From the NCBI RefSeq assembly GCF_949628265.1, contig NC_088786.1, positions 35,485,681-35,549,680 of the forward strand: DNA of 64,000 nt, given 5' to 3'. The stretch's first letter is position 1; each line of letters starts with the position of its first letter. Below, piece by piece: positions 60,227-64,000 of this stretch. Both the position numbers and the translations under genes were made by a program. This stretch comes from Cloeon dipterum (taxonomy: Eukaryota; Arthropoda; Insecta; Ephemeroptera; Baetidae). The notes under the pieces are model-generated. The model ran no database searches and had not been told where the DNA came from. It worked only from the letters and a program-made list of their open reading frames with translations.

Positions 60227-61091
60227 TTTCAGCCACTCGCATGCCAAGATTTGGGTCACAAAGACGTCGGTCGGTCGGTCGGCTGTCTTTATCTCTCGAG
60301 GCCAATGCTGCAGCAGATGAGATGCTCAATTGCGAGACGCCCGAGACCAATTTCTCTTTCGACTCGAGTATTTTGTTTATCAAACTGCGCACTCACACTG
60401 CTGCCAGTGACGAAGCGTGACGACCAGCTGATCCGCCCGCAACACAGGTGGCGCGTCCGTTCGTCTTTTCGCTGCACTTGAGGCAAGCAACCGGCAACCG
60501 GCTTTTCTCGTGTGCTGAGCGGGTTGCAGAGCTGGAATAAAAAAAACTGCGCACTATTTATAGCTATTTAAAACAGGATTTTTATTCCTTCGTTAGAATC
60601 TGCTATTTTTGGTTCATTTAATTAATATTCCACCTTGGAAATGACATTGAAAAAAAATTCTTAAAACGTTTTCTCGCTCTTATTTGGGTTAAAAGTTTTA
60701 TTCAGAGAAACAAACAGCCTTGAACGCTCTTTTTCCACAGGCTGCTGTCTACCACTTTTGGCAAAAACGAGAAGTTGATTTGTTTTATTACACGATGCTT
60801 CAGCGAAAAATGTTGAGTACTAAAATAAATTCATGGTCATGGCCACCTGTCCTGAGCGTTACAGGTGCCAGGTGCGTCCTTGTATAATTCAAAAGAATAT
60901 ATTTTAACACGGCGAGCAAGTAGAGCGGCTCTCTGGTCTCTCTACTGTACAATGGGGGACTCGCATCAGCGGCAATCTCGTCGGGCGAGTATAGTAATCA
61001 GCTCGGCGCGAGAGTGAGGCTCCTCCCTGACCGCTCGCTGTTGATAGCGCGTTGCGTTCGCGCTCAATCAGTTGCAGAGCGGAGCGGCGCG
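60227..61091. other. Shared 5' region of ABHD and FATP genes
   Basis: An 865-bp divergent interval. It includes four tandem GGTC units near 60270-60284 in the ABHD leader and a GC-rich FATP leader from about 60900. No other gene was found. Confidence 0.4.
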
Positions 61092-64000
61092 ATGAAGCTG
61101 CAGCCCAAACTGAAGCTGGTGGCTTACCCTCTGGCCGTGCTCTACCTTCTCTTCTGGGGGCCGACCTACACGCTGCCCATTCTTTTGGCCACGTTCGCCG
61201 CCTACGTCTCGCAGAATGAACGCTACAGGTGGTTCTACATCCTCTACAAGACCCTGCCCAGGGACCTCAGGTGGGAAAATTAATTAAATGCGAATTGAAT
61301 GAATTGTACACTGTAAGCGCTTAGCAGGAGATAAATTCAATTCATTTATATCTTTAAAATAATATTAAATAATCCGAACAGAGACTAAAAAATTTAATTT
61401 TCCAAATTTTAAGACCCTGATTTTAATTCTTCTAGTCGCTAGTGATAACGAAACACTATTTTTAGAGGAATAAAAGATTGCAATTTTTAATAAGTTAAGA
61501 TAAGGATAATTTTTAATCCTCAAATAAGCTCAGCAGCCTTAAAATTAATGCCTCTGTATGACTAAATTGATTTATTTTTTAATCTCCTATATTTCTTCAA
61601 GTTAAATATCTCATTACTCAATATTCAGAGCTGAATAATGAATATAATAAATATAATATATGGTGCGCAAGGTGTTTATTATTTATCTGAAGCAATAACA
61701 GGCCGGTTGCACTAGACGCGACAATTGACACCTGCATAGAAGAGTATATATTCCGTTGGGTCGACAACAATAATATTGCGTTTTAAATAAATAAAAAATT
61801 GATACGTGCAACTTTTAATTGGCTGGCGTGACCCAATTTTTGCAACTTGTGGGCGGACAAAAGCACGCCGGAGTTGGGAGTTGGGAAAAGGGTCAAATTT
61901 CATGTTGGTAAACGTTCGGGTCCCGTGTCATTATGAAACCGGCGTCTTTTATTATGACGTCACATGGCGCTGAGAGTGATCCAAGCCGACCTTGAATCTA
62001 AAAGCCTATGAGAATTTGCGCGTTTCCTTCTTTTATTAGAGGTGAAACTTGTAAACCGATATCGTAAAATATGCTGTATCTTGTTTGTTGCGTTAATTTT
62101 AGAGCGTGCCACGATAAGATTAAAAAACAAGATGTCAAGTGGAGTTCACTTCGGGTGCAAATTAAAAAAAAATCGACTCATTCAAGTACACGCGATAATT
62201 TATGCGGCTTGAACTTGATGGGGCAATCAGAAAGTATGAACTTTGTGTTTACGGAGTACAATAAATTCAAGCATAAACTAATTATTATCGCTCAACCTTT
62301 AACTTTGATTGTGCAAGGAGGAGTTCAAAATACGCGTCCACAGTACAACCTACATCGATAAAGAAATAGTTGATACAGAATTTGATAGCGGCGGCTGTGG
62401 TGCACTTTGTACTCTGAACCAAATTGTCTTGTTTGAATACCGAGCAGCGAGACATGTGTCAAAGTGGACGGGGCGAGATAAAAATCATTAATGTGTGTTA
62501 GAGCTTCACGCTTCACACCTTGTCCGTATCGAAATTTATAGACAGAAATTATTATTTTTTTTATTATTTTCCAAAGGAGGGAATGATAGCTTTGAGCGTG
62601 CTCAGTTTTATTAAATGATAGAGATAGAGCTTATCACGTGGAACGCTAAATAAATATTGCTCTGCGTCGCTTTATCAGTGCTAGGGCCCCAGCACCGACA
62701 GTGAAAGTTTGCATAGCGTCGGATAATTCAAAACCCGTTGAGCTCGCTCTTGATGACAGAAATTTTAAAAAATTAAATTCCAGGGATGGAGTAGTATATT
62801 GTTTCATCTGAAAATTCAGGTCATTGACCTCGCAGCCATTCTCATATTGTGCATTTCTGGTGTGCCCGGCGCACATGTGGGCCGCGGCGAGGGGTCCGGT
62901 CTATCTATCCTTCATGAAATCGCGTCAGTATTTGTAGACCAATGCTGGGCATGGGCATCCTCGTACGTTTCCGTTTTGGTCACGCCACCGGCACTGCACC
63001 GAATTATATATCGCGTGAGAATCTTTCGCAGTAACAGTGGAAAATAAAATAATTGCATTTATTGTCATTATTCGAGTCTAAATTTTTCTACAGCAAAATT
63101 TACTGTGCAGATCACGTGAATGAACGAATGTAAAGAGAACATCCCACGCCCCGTGTGGTTGATGCAGATAAGAACCGACGCTGGGCACTTTGAAACGCAT
63201 TAATTGGTTAGATCAAGGAAAGGATAGCAGGCAGGCGGACTGCATCCATCATGCAAACTATGAATTGTTCTTCCAACGACAAGAGCGCAAAGCTGCTCTC
63301 ACTATATAGCCAAGCGTGGGGTCAACCCAGCATCCTTACAATTATTCCAAGAGTACGTCACATCCTACGGCCGCGTGCTATGCGATCAATCTTGTGCATG
63401 CTTTCGACTCGCCTAGCCCGCTTTTGAAACGAAACAATGAGGCCGAGCCGAACTTAAAAATAGATATGATAACAATCTTATTTTTAACACTCGGAGGTTC
63501 AAGAATTTTTTATTTGCTGAGTGATTTTTTTAATTTTGAAATTGTTATGCAATGTTGTTTTCAGCGGGGGCAAGATTTGTGTGACGCGCAGGTGGAGTAT
63601 GGCGCGAAAAAACGGTCACGTGAAAATGCGCGAAAAGAACCAAGTTGTGACATAATTTGCGTTACTTTGTACTAATTTTGTTTTTTGGATCGTAAAAACA
63701 AACTCTTGACACTCGTACGGAAATCCAAAGAGAGCTTTTTGTTTCCCATCTTGGATCTGCGCAGTGCGAACCAATTTTATCGCACATCTGGCCCCCGCTG
63801 GTTTTTTCCTAGTTGACATTAGAGTGCGAAAGAAAATCAATCATTTTAGAATTTTACGAACCATAGCTATATGTATAATTTAATTTATTTAAAACCTTTC
63901 AGGGCGATTATTGGCTTTGGAACGGTGAACCTGCGGATGGCAAAATGGGAAAGAGAAAATTTGAACGCGGTCAGCATGTTCCACAACACTGCAAAGAATC
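61092..64000 (+). CDS. Fatp: Long-chain fatty acid transport protein (SLC27A), 5' part only
   Basis: Two exons are in the window: 61092-61270 and 63903-64000, after which the gene runs off the edge. The first 59 residues form the N-terminal membrane segment: MKLQPKLKLVAYPLAVLYLL, then FWGPTYTLPILLATFAAYVS, then the family-typical WFYILYKTLPRDLR. Exon 2 continues AIIGFGTVNLRMAKWERENL NAVSMFHNTAKN, matching the region just before the AMP-binding domain of FATP/SLC27A proteins (acyl-CoA synthetase activity and fatty-acid uptake). The intron (61271-63902) joins AG|G in frame. Only about 92 residues are visible, so subfamily assignment is tentative. Confidence 0.82.
63562..63800 (-). mobile_element. 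Family D MITE, copy 2, in FATP intron 1
   Basis: A 239-bp element beginning CAGCGGGGGCAAGATTTG and ending CATCTGGCCCCCGCTG, inverted relative to copy 1 at 1130. Shared interior includes GGAGTATGGCGCGAAAAAAC (complement at copy 1) and GATCGTAAAAACAAACTCTT. Flanks GTTGTTTT/GTTTTTTC match only 6/8. It ends about 100 bp before the FATP exon 2 acceptor. Confidence 0.85.

Overview
The window reads as arthropod, most likely insect, nuclear DNA: AT-rich, with compact multi-exon genes (exons about 70-770 bp), GT-AG introns, animal-specific families (alpha-catenin, RACK1, PP2A-C, an SLC2A transporter, FATP, ABHD4/5, SLC25A16) and many short non-autonomous DNA transposons. The gene density (14 recognisable or well-supported spliced genes plus the start of another in 64 kb) points to a small genome. 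I cannot name the species. All gene models were built by hand from reading frame, splice signals and phase; exon lengths sum to whole codons in every complete model.

Layout, left to right. 1-4.2 kb: no gene seen, a 262-bp hAT-type MITE and a duplicated intergenic segment. 4.3-4.8 kb (+): an unrecognised small secreted peptide with two cysteines. 5.1-6.5 kb (-): phosphoglycerate mutase. 7.5-12.4 kb (-): alpha-catenin, with an apparent unannotated 93-bp in-frame cassette exon. 13.7-16.8 kb (-): SCFD2 (Sec1/Munc18 family), with an SMKR1-like gene nested in one intron on the opposite strand. 17.6-19.3 kb (+): CHID1, converging on CARNMT1 (19.4-21.4 kb, -). 23.1-30.8 kb (+): a GLUT-type sugar transporter whose 5.2-kb intron contains, on the other strand, an ecdysteroid-kinase-like (CHK) gene that has lost its catalytic residues. 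32.6-36.3 kb (-): PP2A catalytic subunit, head-to-head with RACK1 (36.9-38.3 kb, +). 39.0-44.1 kb (-): SLC25A16-type mitochondrial carrier. 46.9-47.5 kb (-): a short ankyrin protein closely resembling part of Mask/ANKHD1. 49.7-51.9 kb (+): flavin-containing monooxygenase. 52.1-55.0 kb (-): an acidic protein I do not recognise. 57.0-60.2 kb (-): ABHD4/5-type lipid hydrolase/acyltransferase. 61.1 kb to the end (+): the first two coding exons of a fatty-acid transport protein.

The genes do not form an operon-like functional unit; most are housekeeping (glycolysis, adhesion, trafficking, signalling, lipid handling). The second theme is transposons: at least six families of non-autonomous elements have terminal inverted repeats and, where I could align the flanks, 8-bp target-site duplications (hAT-like). 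They sit in introns and gene flanks, include a three-level nested insertion (41.1-42.0 kb), and in one case abut a splice donor (PGAM). The most interesting gene-level observations are the nested pseudokinase, the alpha-catenin cassette exon, the mini-Mask paralogue, and two GC-AG introns required by reading frame.
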